A stretch of DNA of 64,000 nt, from positions 1 through 64,000 of the forward strand of contig NZ_LTDM01000003.1 of the NCBI RefSeq assembly GCF_001940565.1, given 5' to 3'. The notes beneath the pieces were generated by a model. The model was not told where the DNA came from. It made no database searches and was given only the letters and a program-made list of their open reading frames with translations. Source of the stretch: Tissierella creatinophila DSM 6911. GTDB lineage: Bacteria > Bacillota > Clostridia > Tissierellales > Tissierellaceae. Shown here in pieces: positions 26,496 to 36,288 of the stretch. Both the position numbers and the translations under genes were made by a program. Positions within the stretch are counted from its first letter, which is position 1. Each line of letters opens with the position of its first letter.

Positions 26496-27228
26496 TAAAG
26501 ATCACCTCACTACCTTTAAAAATAGGACCCTCTTTGCATACTCTTTTCATTCCATCACGAGTTTCTATAGTACAGCCAAGGCAAGCTCCTATTCCACATG
26601 CCATTTTGCTTTCCATAGATACCTGCACTGGAACTATACCCTTGCAAAGTTCTATTACTCTTTTCATCATAGGTATAGGACCACAAGTTAAAACTTCATC
26701 ATATTTTGTAGGGTCAAACTCATCAATACAAAACCCCTTATGACAAACACTTCCATCTTCAGTTGATATAAATACAAAATTTGAATGTTCTTTTACCTTG
26801 TCCATCCAGTAAACTTCACTTCTAAATCCTGCATAAAAGTCTATTTCACCTTCTAAGTTTTTCAATAGATAGACCATAGGAGCTATTCCTATACCACCTG
26901 ATACTATAGCTTTTTTACCAGCTCCCTTTAAGGAAAATCCATTTCCAAGAGGTCCTAATATATCAAGTGTATCTCCTTTACAAAGCTTAGATACTATATG
27001 AGTTCCTCTTCCCCTTACTTCATATAGAAATGTTAAAGTGTTTTCTTCTACATCTGCTACACTTATAGGTCTAGGTAAAAATGGATCATTAGTTTCCCAT
27101 CCTCTTATCATAAAAAACTGACCTGGCTTTATTTCTTTTTCCAAATCCATCTCTAGTTTTATTTCAAAAATATTAGTAGAAATTTCAGTGTTAGATTTTA
27201 TGGTAAGCGATTTATAACCATCTAGCAT
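26488..27228 (-). CDS. pyrK: Dihydroorotate dehydrogenase B electron transfer subunit
   Basis: A 246-residue FAD/[2Fe-2S] subunit that lets PyrD use NAD+. The ferredoxin-reductase-like FAD domain has [24 protein letters not shown] (~52-75), the NAD domain has [11 protein letters not shown] (~114), and the C-terminal cluster motif is CGIGACLGC with a fourth Cys at RVCKEGP (~212-235). The length is typical. It begins inside the end of pyrF (17-bp overlap) and overlaps pyrD. Confidence 0.95.
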   Translation of the reverse strand: MLDGYKSLTIKSNTEISTNIFEIKLEMDLEKEIKPGQFFMIRGWETNDPFLPRPISVADVEENTLTFLYEVRGRGTHIVSKLCKGDTLDILGPLGNGFSLKGAGKKAIVSGGIGIAPMVYLLKNLEGEIDFYAGFRSEVYWMDKVKEHSNFVFISTEDGSVCHKGFCIDEFDPTKYDEVLTCGPIPMMKRVIELCKGIVPVQVSMESKMACGIGACLGCTIETRDGMKRVCKEGPIFKGSEVIFNG

Positions 27229-28075
27229 TTAAAAGATCCTCCTTCATTTTTAAAACTGCCTCTCTTGCATATTTGTGGAAGTTTTCTTCACCATCTTCAT
27301 ATTTTTTATAATTAGTTATAATTCCTCTAGATGAATTTACAACTCCACCGTTCCCATCATTTAAATAAAGATTAACATCTTCACCTTTAGCCCCTTGAGC
27401 ACCATAACCAGGGATCAAAAAGAACATATCCTTATATCTGTTTCTAATTTCTGTTGCCTCATCCGTGTGAGTTCCCCCTACAACCATACCAATAGGACTA
27501 TAACCTGAAGCTCCCTTATATTTTGAAGCGAGTTCTTGTAGCTTGTCCCCTACGCTATAGTATAGAGGTTCTCCAGATACATCTAGGTATTCAAAATCTT
27601 TAGCTCCTGGATTAGAAGTTCTAACTAAGACAAATATTCCTTTATCACCTTCTTCTATATATTTTAAATAAGGCGTGATACTATCCATTCCCATATAAGG
27701 GTTTAAAGTTATAAAGTCTGCTTCAAATTCTCCATCTAAATGAGCCTTTCCATACATTTCGGCGGTAGATGCGATATCTCCTCTTTTGATGTCCCCTATA
27801 GAAAGAGCGCCGATTTCTTTTATATATTTTAATGTATTTTTATAAGCAATAAGTCCTTCTATACCATATGCTTCATAATAAGCTATTTGAGGCTTATAGA
27901 TTGTCACTATATCTCGTGTCTCATCTATTATTTTTTTATTAAACTGAAATATTATCTTGCTTATATCTCTATATTTTTCTTTTAAGCCTTCCGGTATAAA
28001 CTCAAGTCTACTATCTAGTCCTAAACATATATTTCCTTTTTCTTCTACTGTATTATACAATCTATCTATAATCAA
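27212..28075 (-). CDS. pyrF: Orotidine 5'-phosphate decarboxylase (class 2)
   Basis: A 287-residue OMP decarboxylase of the longer class 2 (about 270-290 residues) common in Clostridia and mycobacteria. Marks are [12 protein letters not shown] (N-terminal Asp), [12 protein letters not shown], the catalytic [14 protein letters not shown] with the D-x-K-x-x-D pattern (~97), [11 protein letters not shown], and the C-terminal [13 protein letters not shown] phosphate loop with NSSRGI. It catalyses OMP to UMP. It is the third gene of the operon, 3 bp after pyrI. Confidence 0.95.
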   Translation of the reverse strand: MIIDRLYNTVEEKGNICLGLDSRLEFIPEGLKEKYRDISKIIFQFNKKIIDETRDIVTIYKPQIAYYEAYGIEGLIAYKNTLKYIKEIGALSIGDIKRGDIASTAEMYGKAHLDGEFEADFITLNPYMGMDSITPYLKYIEEGDKGIFVLVRTSNPGAKDFEYLDVSGEPLYYSVGDKLQELASKYKGASGYSPIGMVVGGTHTDEATEIRNRYKDMFFLIPGYGAQGAKGEDVNLYLNDGNGGVVNSSRGIITNYKKYEDGEENFHKYAREAVLKMKEDLLNARWL

Positions 28076-28078
28076 AGT

Positions 28079-28507
28079 TTAAACCTCCCAATTATATATA
28101 TTATCGCAATAATCACATTTATAGCTGAGTTCTTCCTTATCTAAAAGGCTAAACTTTTGAATGACGCCTTTTTCTGTAGATGTAACACATCTTGGGTTTT
28201 TACATTTCATTACATCTTCAACACTTTCTGGTGGTGAGATCTTTATCTTTTCTACAATCTTTTCATCTCTTATAATGTTTACCGTAACTGTTGGATCTAT
28301 AACGCCAAGAACCCTTAAGTCTAAATCTATATTGTTTTCAATCTTTAGTACATCTTTTCTTCCTTCCTTTTTACTTGGTGCATTTATAATCAGTGCCACA
28401 GTAAAGTCGGATTTATCTAATTTCAGATACTCAAATATTCTAAAGCCAAGTCCTGGAGTTATATGATCTATTACTATTCCTTTTGAAATACTATCTATAT
28501 AAAGCAT
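28079..28507 (-). CDS. pyrI: Aspartate carbamoyltransferase regulatory subunit
   Basis: A 142-residue regulatory chain: an N-terminal allosteric nucleotide domain (IDSISKGIVIDHITPGLGFRIFEYL; the GIVIDHI stretch is characteristic) and a C-terminal zinc domain with four Cys in CKNPRC and CDYCDNIYNW (~110-140). It lies directly after pyrB with no gap, so the ATCase is expected to be the allosteric c6r6-type complex responsive to CTP/ATP (inference from family). Confidence 0.95.
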   Translation of the reverse strand: MLYIDSISKGIVIDHITPGLGFRIFEYLKLDKSDFTVALIINAPSKKEGRKDVLKIENNIDLDLRVLGVIDPTVTVNIIRDEKIVEKIKISPPESVEDVMKCKNPRCVTSTEKGVIQKFSLLDKEELSYKCDYCDNIYNWEV

Positions 28508-29422
28508 TTATATCGCCTCCATCATTTTAATTATTAGAGCCATTCTTATATACATTCCATATTTTGCCTGCTTAAAATATGCAGCTCTTGGATCATCATC
28601 TACTTCTGGACTTATTTCATTTACCCTTGGAAGTGGGTGAAGAATTGCTAAATCTTGTTTTGCACTTTCTAGCTTTGCTTTATCAAGTATATATGTGTCT
28701 TTAAGTCTAAGATAATCTGCCTCGTTAAAGAATCTTTCTTTTTGTACTCTTGTCATATAAAGTATGTCAAGAGAATCTATAGATTCTTCTATAGTTTCAA
28801 CTTCTACAAATGGTATATTGTTCTTTATAAGTACTTCTTTTCTTATATATTGTGGTATTTTAAGTTCTGGAGGTGAGATTAAAACAAATTTTATTCCTTT
28901 ATACCTTGATATGGACTTTATAAGAGAATGAACTGTACGACCAAATTTTAAATCTCCACATAGTCCAATGGTTTGATCCTCAATTTTGCCTTTTATTTCT
29001 CTAATAGTCAAAAGATCTGTAAGTGTTTGAGTGGGATGTTGATGTCCTCCATCTCCAGCATTTATGATGGGAACTTCTGATTTAAATGATGCATATTTGG
29101 GAGCTCCTTCTTTAGGATGTCTCATTACGATAAGGTCTGCATAACAACCAACTGTACGAATAGTATCTGGTATACTTTCTCCTTTTGAAACTGAACTTGA
29201 ACCTACTTCTGAAAATCCAATTATTTGACCTCCAAGTTTTAACATAGCAGCTTCAAAACTAAATCTAGTTCTAGTGCTTGGTTCATAGAAAAGTGTACCC
29301 ATCAGTTTGTTTTTACAAACATCTCTATATTTGTTTTCATTTTCAATAATATCTCTTGTCAGTACGAATAGTTCTTCTAATTCTTCTAGGGATAAATCCA
29401 TAGAGTCTATTAAGTGTCTCAT
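28508..29422 (-). CDS. pyrB: Aspartate carbamoyltransferase catalytic subunit
   Basis: A 304-residue catalytic chain condensing carbamoyl phosphate and aspartate. Carbamoyl-phosphate loop [15 protein letters not shown] (~49-63), the 80s loop [25 protein letters not shown] (~130), MTRVQKERF (240s loop) and [10 protein letters not shown] (~265) are all present. The start is ATG at 29420-29422 because AGAGGAGG lies immediately upstream; the longer frame begins inside the leader terminator and is not credible. It is first of pyrBIFKDEC. carAB and pyrR are not in this window. Confidence 0.96.
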   Translation of the reverse strand: MRHLIDSMDLSLEELEELFVLTRDIIENENKYRDVCKNKLMGTLFYEPSTRTRFSFEAAMLKLGGQIIGFSEVGSSSVSKGESIPDTIRTVGCYADLIVMRHPKEGAPKYASFKSEVPIINAGDGGHQHPTQTLTDLLTIREIKGKIEDQTIGLCGDLKFGRTVHSLIKSISRYKGIKFVLISPPELKIPQYIRKEVLIKNNIPFVEVETIEESIDSLDILYMTRVQKERFFNEADYLRLKDTYILDKAKLESAKQDLAILHPLPRVNEISPEVDDDPRAAYFKQAKYGMYIRMALIIKMMEAI

Positions 29423-29590
29423 TTTTTTCCTCCTCTTATTTGCGATATAATTTAAAGGATTTCGTAAAAAATGCCTTCCTTTAAAGGAAGGCATAGATAT
29501 GCTCTAGGTTTACGCGCTCCTTTCTAAACTCTCGGTTTAGTTTAAAGGTTATCTATATAAAACTATCATAATCTTATCTGCTTGTCAATA
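29423..29590 (-). promoter_or_regulatory. pyr operon promoter and PyrR-type attenuator leader
   Basis: On the minus strand a TTGACA -35 (29583-29588) leads into a leader with a CTAAAC-CGAGA-GTTTAG hairpin (29524-29540). Its CCGAGAG loop resembles the conserved PyrR-binding loop. A strong terminator follows (ATGCCTTCC / GGAAGGCAT then T6, 29464-29494). CCTTTAAA upstream of the PyrR-like hairpin can pair with TTTAAAGG of the terminator, giving an antiterminator. So UMP-bound PyrR would favour termination (inference from the Bacillus system). Confidence 0.7.
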
Positions 29591-29600
29591 AATTTTAAGC

Positions 29601-32600
29601 TTATTTTGCTATTGTTTGGGTCTTTACATCTTTTTCTATATTTTCCTTAGCTGTTGAAAGCATAAGCTTTATTCTATTTATTTGATTTACAACACTTGCA
29701 CCTGGGTCATAGTCTATAGGAGCTATATTTGCATTTGGATATATATCCCTTATTCCCTTGATCATACCCTTACCAGTTATATGATTTGGAAGACATCCAA
29801 AGGGTTGAACGCATATTATGTTTTCTACTCCTTCAGATACAAGCTCTATCATCTCTCCTGTAAGAAGCCATCCTTCTCCAGATTGATTGCCTAAAGAAAT
29901 AAGTTCTTCAGCTTTTTTTCCTATTTCTTGTATTGTTATAGGCGATGTAAATCTATTGCTCTTATCTAGTGCTTTTCTGATAGGTTCCCTATAGTGCTCA
30001 ATATATTTTATACCCAAATCGCCAAATACCTTAGCTTTATAACTTTTACCCAAGTTTTTATTTTTAAAATCTGCATTGTATAGACAATATAATAAAAAGT
30101 CTGTAATATCGCCAACCACTACTTCGGCTCCTTCTTCTTCTAATATCTTTACAAGTTGATTATTTGCTCCTGGATGATATTTTATAAGTATTTCACCAGC
30201 AATAGCCACCTTTGGCTTTTTAATATCTAAGACCTCAATATTATCAAAGGATTCCACTATCTCATTTACAAGCTTTGTTAATCTGTTTTTATTTAAAACT
30301 TTTAGCTCTTTTTCTATATTTTCCATCCACTTTTCTACCAATATATCAGTAGAGTTTTGAATTTTTTCATAAGGTCTAACTCTCAAGGATACTCTTGTTA
30401 AAAGGTCTCCAAGTAGTATGGATACAATACATCGCTTAGTCATATTTGGTGAAAACTTAAATCCAGGATTTTTTTCTATATCTTGAGTACTTATACTTAT
30501 AACTGGTACCTTTTCAAATCCAGCTTCTTTTAGAGCCTTTCTTAAAAATGCCACATAATTAGAAGCTCTACACACTCCTCCTGTTTGAGTAAGTATAAGA
30601 GAAGTATTATCTAAATCATATTTACCAGATTTAAGTGCTGCTAGAAATTGTCCTACTACAATTATAGATGGATAACATGCATCATTATTTACATATTTTA
30701 ATCCTTCATCAGCTTCATTTCCATAAGTCTCCAATAAGACTGCTCGGTATCCTGAAAGTTTAAGAGACTTTTCTATAAGCCTAAAATGAATAGGCGCCAT
30801 CTGAGGAATCAATATTGTATGGTTTTTCTTATCTTCTTTAGTAAATGGTCTTACCTTATATTCAAAAGACTTCTTTTCTACTTCCCTATCATCTTTTTCT
30901 TCTAATGCAGCTTTTAAAGACCTTACCCTTATCTTTGCGGCTCCTAAATTGCTTATTTCATCTATCCTAAGCCCTGTAGATATCTTACCTGCTGCATAGA
31001 GTATTTCTTGAACTTGATCCATACTCACTGAGTCAAGCCCACATCCAAAGGAATTAAGTTGTATCAGCTCTAAGTTTTTATTTTCACTCACATATTTAGC
31101 TGCCCTATAGAGTCTAGAATGATATGTCCATTGATCTAGAACCCTTAGTTTTTCATCTAATTTTGCTAGATGTTCTACACTATCTTCAGTTAAAACTGCC
31201 ATGCCAAGAGATGTGATTAGTTCTGGAATTCCATGGTTTAAACCTCCATCAATATGATAAGGTCTACCACCTAGTACAATGCCTTTTATGCCCTGTTCTT
31301 TTATATATTTTAAAGTTTCCTCTGACTTATTTTTTATATCCAATTTATACTTTTCCATCTCTAAAAAACCTTTTTCTATGGATTCTACTATTTCTTTTTC
31401 ACTTATATTAAACTCTTTAAAACTATTATAAAGCTCTTTTTCTAAACTCTTCTTGTGATCAAAGGTTATAAATGGATTTAAAAACTTTATGTTTTTTTCT
31501 TTAAGTTCTACAATATTTGTCTTTATAAGCTCTGGATATCCCGTAACTACCGGACAATTTAAGTGATCATCCGATAGGCTACTCTCTCTTTTTTCATAGA
31601 ATACTGAAGGATAAAATATAAAATCAAGCTCTTTTTCTATCAAATCCATTATATGACCATGCACCATCTTAGCAGGATAACAAGCAGTTTCACTTGGAAT
31701 AGAAGCTAGTCCCTTTTCATATACTCTTCTACTTGATTCACAGGAGAGTTCTACACTAAATCCTAAGTTCTTGAAAAACTCACTCCAAAATGGATAGTTT
31801 TCAAATATGTTTAAAACTCTAGGTATACCCACTCTTCCCCTGGGTGCATTTTCTAAGGGAAGTGGCTGATAGTCAAATGTTCTCCTATATTTATATTCAT
31901 ATAGGTTTGGAAGCTCTTCTTCTATGCTTTGTATTCCTATAGCTTTTTCACATCTATTGCCCGTTATATACTTTGTTCCATCTGAAAACTTATTTATAGT
32001 GAGCTGACAATTGTTTGTACATCTTCCACACTTTCCTTTTATAGATTTATAAGTTAAACTATTTAATTGTTCCGACTTTAGAATACCAGATTCTTTTCCA
32101 CTATATCTTTCCTTAGCTATTATAGCTGATCCAAGGGCTCCCATAAGTCCAGTTAAATTTGGTCTTATAGCCTCTCTTCCTGATATAATTTCAAATGTCC
32201 TAAGAATTGCGTCCCCATAAAAAGTACCACCTTGTACCACGATTTTTTCTCCTAGTTCTTTAGGGTCTCTTATCTTTATTACCTTTTGAAGTGCATTTTT
32301 TATAACAGAATACGAAAGCCCTGCTGCTATATCTCCCACAGTGGCTCCTTCTTTTTGAGCTTGTTTTACCATCGAATTCATAAACACAGTACATCTTGAA
32401 CCTAAATCAACTGGATTTTTAGCAAATAAAGCCGATTCTAAAAATTCACCTACACTCATATTTACATTTTTAGCAAATGTTTCAATAAAAGAACCACATC
32501 CTGAAGAACACGCTTCATTTAAAAGTATGTCATCTATAACGCCATTTTCAATCTTCATAGATTTCATATCTTGCCCACCGATATCAAGGATAAAATCTAC

Positions 32601-33836
32601 ATCTTTTTGAAAGAGTTTTGCACCCTTATAGTGAGCTAGAGTTTCTACCTCTCCTTCATCTATACCAAGTGCTGCCTTTATAAAGTCTTCTCCATACCCT
32701 GTAACACATGAGTATGTAATAGGAAGATGAGGCATCTCTTTGTAGATTTCTTTTACTATACTGATAGATTGATCTAATGGTTTACCCTTGTTATTTCCAT
32801 AATAAGAGTATAAAACTTTATTCTCTTGGGATATTAATACTGCTTTTGTAGTGGTTGAACCTGCATCGATTCCTAAGTACACACTTCCAGTATATTCTTT
32901 AGGATCTAATTCCTTTATATTATATATTTGATGACGATGTTTAAACTCTTCATATGATTTTTCATCCTTAAATAATGGTTCTAGTTGTTTTATTGTCTTT
33001 GTATTTGTTTCTTCTGGAGTCTGAAGTTTATTCTTTAGAGTTTTAAATTCTATAGGAGTTTCACTTACAGATCCTATAGCTGCACCTATTGCCACATAGA
33101 GTTGTGGATCTTCTGGATAGATGATTTCATCATCAGATAGATTAAGTGTCTTAATAAACCTTTCCCTAAGCTGGAAAAGAAAATGAAGAGGTCCTCCTAA
33201 AAATGCTACTTTTCCCTTTATAGCTCTTCCACACGCTAAGTTTGATATAGTTTGGTTTACAACAGATTGAAGCACACTTACTGCTATATCTTCTTTTAAA
33301 GCGCCTTGATTTATAAGGGCTTGTATATCAGTTTTAGCAAAAACTCCGCATCTAGATGCAATTGAATAAACAGTTTTATGAGACGCTGCTAGAGTGTTTA
33401 AACCTTCAGCATCAGTTTCAAGGAGAGAGGCCATTTGGTCTATAAATGCTCCAGTTCCACCTGCACATATACTGTTCATCCTTTGTTCTATGTTTCCACT
33501 CAAATAAGTGATTTTAGCATCTTCTCCACCTAATTCAATGGCAACTTCAGTTTCTGGAATTAAAGTTTGTATACTCTTTGTAGAAGCTATAACTTCTTGA
33601 ATAAAGGATATATCGAGCCAATCCTTTACTGAAAGTCCCCCAGAACCTGTTACCATTATAGTTACTCTATCATTTTTAAATCTTCTATACCCTTCGGTAA
33701 GAACTTCTATTATAGTCTTTTTTATATCAGAAAAATGCCTTGTATAGCTTTTATACATTATATTAAATGAGTTATTTAATACTACAAGTTTTACAGTAGT
33801 TGAGCCTACATCTAAACCAATATGAAATGTTGACAA
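29601..33836 (-). CDS. Giant 2-hydroxyacyl-CoA dehydratase activase-related protein (double ASKHA)
   Basis: A 1411-residue cytoplasmic protein with two tandem BadF/BcrA/HgdC-type ASKHA ATPase domains: domain 1 (1-~255; GLDVGSTTVKLVV, C124 in ICAGGTGAF, C163 in SRCGVF) and domain 2 (~318-570; GIDAGSTTTKAVL, C443/C447, C482 in SRCTVF). In true activators such Cys pairs hold one [4Fe-4S] cluster between two subunits; here the two halves are fused. A Cys-rich linker (C603, C606, C610, C629) follows, then a DUF2229/HgdB-like region (~650-1411). Related single-chain proteins are widespread in anaerobes and not well characterised. It probably transfers ATP-gated low-potential electrons. No dehydratase subunits adjoin it, so the substrate is unknown. 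Confidence 0.85.
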   Translation of the reverse strand: MSTFHIGLDVGSTTVKLVVLNNSFNIMYKSYTRHFSDIKKTIIEVLTEGYRRFKNDRVTIMVTGSGGLSVKDWLDISFIQEVIASTKSIQTLIPETEVAIELGGEDAKITYLSGNIEQRMNSICAGGTGAFIDQMASLLETDAEGLNTLAASHKTVYSIASRCGVFAKTDIQALINQGALKEDIAVSVLQSVVNQTISNLACGRAIKGKVAFLGGPLHFLFQLRERFIKTLNLSDDEIIYPEDPQLYVAIGAAIGSVSETPIEFKTLKNKLQTPEETNTKTIKQLEPLFKDEKSYEEFKHRHQIYNIKELDPKEYTGSVYLGIDAGSTTTKAVLISQENKVLYSYYGNNKGKPLDQSISIVKEIYKEMPHLPITYSCVTGYGEDFIKAALGIDEGEVETLAHYKGAKLFQKDVDFILDIGGQDMKSMKIENGVIDDILLNEACSSGCGSFIETFAKNVNMSVGEFLESALFAKNPVDLGSRCTVFMNSMVKQAQKEGATVGDIAAGLSYSVIKNALQKVIKIRDPKELGEKIVVQGGTFYGDAILRTFEIISGREAIRPNLTGLMGALGSAIIAKERYSGKESGILKSEQLNSLTYKSIKGKCGRCTNNCQLTINKFSDGTKYITGNRCEKAIGIQSIEEELPNLYEYKYRRTFDYQPLPLENAPRGRVGIPRVLNIFENYPFWSEFFKNLGFSVELSCESSRRVYEKGLASIPSETACYPAKMVHGHIMDLIEKELDFIFYPSVFYEKRESSLSDDHLNCPVVTGYPELIKTNIVELKEKNIKFLNPFITFDHKKSLEKELYNSFKEFNISEKEIVESIEKGFLEMEKYKLDIKNKSEETLKYIKEQGIKGIVLGGRPYHIDGGLNHGIPELITSLGMAVLTEDSVEHLAKLDEKLRVLDQWTYHSRLYRAAKYVSENKNLELIQLNSFGCGLDSVSMDQVQEILYAAGKISTGLRIDEISNLGAAKIRVRSLKAALEEKDDREVEKKSFEYKVRPFTKEDKKNHTILIPQMAPIHFRLIEKSLKLSGYRAVLLETYGNEADEGLKYVNNDACYPSIIVVGQFLAALKSGKYDLDNTSLILTQTGGVCRASNYVAFLRKALKEAGFEKVPVISISTQDIEKNPGFKFSPNMTKRCIVSILLGDLLTRVSLRVRPYEKIQNSTDILVEKWMENIEKELKVLNKNRLTKLVNEIVESFDNIEVLDIKKPKVAIAGEILIKYHPGANNQLVKILEEEGAEVVVGDITDFLLYCLYNADFKNKNLGKSYKAKVFGDLGIKYIEHYREPIRKALDKSNRFTSPITIQEIGKKAEELISLGNQSGEGWLLTGEMIELVSEGVENIICVQPFGCLPNHITGKGMIKGIRDIYPNANIAPIDYDPGASVVNQINRIKLMLSTAKENIEKDVKTQTIAK

Positions 33837-33913
33837 TGATTTTTCCTCCTTAAACTTGACATTTTTTCATCTACATTATTATACCATTACTAGAGAGTAT
33901 ATCCACTCTTTAA

Positions 33914-33947
33914 TAAAAAAACCCTTCGAATAATCGAAGGGTTTTTT
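33914..33947 (-). terminator. Terminator of the LysM gene
   Basis: ACCCTTCGA/TCGAAGGGT stem flanked by A6 and T6, just after the LysM stop codon. It would also work in the other orientation. Confidence 0.85.
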
Positions 33948-33971
33948 GTATCAAACAAGAGGGGTACTCGT

Positions 33972-35057
33972 TTAACACATACTAGGAACGCATATTTGCT
34001 TACCTACTATAAAATCTCCTGGTGAGAGATTGGAGTTTATCATCATTATATTTGCTACAGTTGAATTAACTTTTTCTGCTATAACCATTACTACAGGCAT
34101 ACCTGGTTTAACATCATCTGCAATTATAGTATAGGATTCTGTTCCCATGGGACAAGGGCAACCTCTCTCTTCATGGGGAAGTATACATAGTTTTTGACCT
34201 GGTTTAAGATTATATAAATCTACTCCTGCATTTCCTGCCATTAAATCCATTACAGAAATATTATATCTTAAAAGAATAGTAGCAAGAGTTTCTCCCATCA
34301 CAACTGTGTGAACAGTTCCTCCAGGACAGATACATGAATCTTCTTTTTCTGGGATACAGATGAGTTGACCTACCATTAAGTTATACGGATCTACTCCTGG
34401 ATTTGCCGCCATAAGTTCTGCAAGGCTTATGCCATATTTATGTGCTATAGAATAAAGAGTATCTCCTGGTCTTACTACATAGTATGTTCCATCACAGTCT
34501 GGAGCTGGTTTTTCACTTGGTATACATATTACTTGCCCTATTTGTAAGTTATCAGGATTAATTCCTGGGTTTACCATAAGAATAGCTTCTACTGTTGTAT
34601 TATACGCTTTAGCTAATTTATATATAGTGTCTCCCTGTTTTATTGTGTACGCAAATGTTCCCATTGGACATTTCTGAGGAGTTTCACCTGGTATACAAAT
34701 TATCTGACCTATTTGTAAGTTATCAGGGTTGATTCCTGGGTTTACCATAAGGATTGCTTCTACTGTTGTATTATACTTTTTATCTAAATTATATATAGTG
34801 TCCCCCTGCTTTATTGTGTACGCAAATGTTCCCATTGGACATTTCTGAGGAGTTTTACCTGGTATACAAATTCTTTGACCTATTTGTAAGTTATTTGGAT
34901 TTATTCCAGGGTTTATCTTTATTATAGCCTCCACTGTTGTTTCATAAGTTATCGCTAATTTGTATAATGTATCTCCTGACTTTATTACATATGGAAAACT
35001 TCCTGCGGGACACTTTACCTCTGGACAATTTCCACCTACTCCATAATAATCTCTCAT
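33972..35057 (-). CDS. Six-LysM repeat protein, probable spore/cell-wall protein
   Basis: A 361-residue protein composed almost wholly of six LysM modules of about 50-60 residues. Modules 1-5 have the YTIKQGDTIYKLA, VEAILMVNPGINP and LQIGQVICIP pattern; module 6 is more diverged. Modules 2 and 3 are nearly identical over 57 residues, and their DNA repeats with a 171-bp period (34520-34880), showing recent tandem duplication. Cys-Pro linkers (CPMGTF, CPGGTV) recur. There is no signal peptide or catalytic domain, as in clostridial LysM proteins recruited to the spore or cortex without export; peptidoglycan binding is the family role. The start at 35055-35057 (ATG after AAGGTGAT) is preferred over an upstream ATG. 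Confidence 0.85.
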   Translation of the reverse strand: MRDYYGVGGNCPEVKCPAGSFPYVIKSGDTLYKLAITYETTVEAIIKINPGINPNNLQIGQRICIPGKTPQKCPMGTFAYTIKQGDTIYNLDKKYNTTVEAILMVNPGINPDNLQIGQIICIPGETPQKCPMGTFAYTIKQGDTIYKLAKAYNTTVEAILMVNPGINPDNLQIGQVICIPSEKPAPDCDGTYYVVRPGDTLYSIAHKYGISLAELMAANPGVDPYNLMVGQLICIPEKEDSCICPGGTVHTVVMGETLATILLRYNISVMDLMAGNAGVDLYNLKPGQKLCILPHEERGCPCPMGTESYTIIADDVKPGMPVVMVIAEKVNSTVANIMMINSNLSPGDFIVGKQICVPSMC

Positions 35058-35383
35058 ATTTATCACCTTTCCTTCAATTTTTCTCTGCATTATATATTAT
35101 GCAAAAAGATGATTAAGAGTTCCTATGGATTTATAAAATTTTAAACGATTATAAACTTTTACTAGGTAAGAATGATAAATTACAAAAACGATCGTAAAGC
35201 TTATAATTTAAGAAGTATAGTCACACGTAAAAAAATAAGCATCCAATTCCGCTAAAGCTCCAATGGAATGCTTAAACAATTTTTTTACTTAGTGAATACT
35301 TCTGGTAAATTTAAAGCAACATACGAATCTTATTTTATAATTTATCATTTTACTTTACTTAAGATATTTAATTTTCATCTCAG
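35058..35383. other. Intergenic region without recognised gene
   Basis: About 325 bp, very AT-rich. An imperfect AAGCAT ... ATGCTT hairpin lies near 35239-35275 with T-rich sequence on the plus side. It carries the promoter of the LysM gene. I see no coding frame or known RNA. Confidence 0.45.
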
Positions 35384-36178
35384 TTAAAATTCTTTTATTT
35401 CATAAATTCTATCTGCCGATTTCATTGATAAACTATCTATCATATCCAAATAAGTACCCGTTTTCCCTGTGGTGAAGATTTCAAAAGTGGAGTTTGTTTC
35501 ACTTCCACTTATGCCTAATTTTTTTATTATATTATCTACATATAGAGTCTGTTCATATGCAGGGTTTATGAAGTTTATATTTGGGGAGATCTTTTTAAAC
35601 TTCTCTAAGACTATTGGATAATGGGTACATCCAAGGATTATATCTTTTACTGCTGTTTTTCTAAGTATATTATCCATATGTATATTTATGGTTTCCATTA
35701 TTTCTTTAGATTCATAGTCTCCCCTATCTATTATGGTAGCAAGAGTGGGACAGCTTTCTGAAACCACAGTTAAACTTTTATCTTTTTCATTTAAAAGTTT
35801 TTCATAAGTCTTTGATTCTATAGTAAATTTTGTAGCCATTACACCTACACTTTTAAGCCTTTTTTTATCTACATAATCTGTTACTGGTTTTATAATGCTT
35901 ACTATGGGAATTGTATAGTCTAAAAAATGTCTATCAAGTATAGATGAAATAGTATTACATGCTACTGCTATTAACTTTACATCTCTTTGTATTAAAAAAT
36001 CTATCATCTTTTTAGTAAGATAATATATTTCTTCTTCTTTTTTATTTCCATAAGGCACATTTTTATTGTCGCCTAAATATATTACATTTTCTTTTGGTAA
36101 TAATCTTCTAAACTCTTTGGCAACTGTAAGTCCACCAACGCCTGAATCAATTATTCCAATTTTCCTATTGTCCTTCAT
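35384..36178 (-). CDS. murI: Glutamate racemase
   Basis: A 264-residue cofactor-independent racemase supplying D-glutamate for peptidoglycan. The two catalytic cysteines lie in VACNTISS (~72-79) and LGCTHYPIV (~184-192); IGIIDSGVGGLTVAKEF (N-terminal Asp/Ser) and YLGDNKNVPYG are intact. ATG at 36176-36178 is chosen since GGAGGAC lies directly before it; an upstream ATG is inside the RBS. It is followed by a 300-bp gap and is probably monocistronic. Confidence 0.94.
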   Translation of the reverse strand: MKDNRKIGIIDSGVGGLTVAKEFRRLLPKENVIYLGDNKNVPYGNKKEEEIYYLTKKMIDFLIQRDVKLIAVACNTISSILDRHFLDYTIPIVSIIKPVTDYVDKKRLKSVGVMATKFTIESKTYEKLLNEKDKSLTVVSESCPTLATIIDRGDYESKEIMETINIHMDNILRKTAVKDIILGCTHYPIVLEKFKKISPNINFINPAYEQTLYVDNIIKKLGISGSETNSTFEIFTTGKTGTYLDMIDSLSMKSADRIYEIKEF

Positions 36179-36243
36179 ATTGTCCTCCAAATTAAAAGCA
36201 TCTTCGTTTTTTACATATACTCACTATTATATGCTAAAAACCT

Positions 36244-36279
36244 AAAAAAATAAAGAGGATAGTATTACTATCCTCTCTT
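36244..36279 (-). terminator. Terminator of the flavodiiron gene
   Basis: AGAGGATAGTA/TACTATCCTCT stem (36254-36276), followed on the minus strand by TTATTTTTTT. Confidence 0.85.
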
Positions 36280-36288
36280 AAATTCAGT

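Noticed and set aside
29423-29494. N-terminal extension of PyrB starting at 29494
   Set aside because: That ATG lies in the stem of the leader terminator; the downstream ATG has AGAGGAGG and fits PyrB length.
33972-35057. CRISPR-like repeat array
   Set aside because: The repeats have a 171-bp period, are in frame and encode LysM modules; there are no short repeats with unique spacers.
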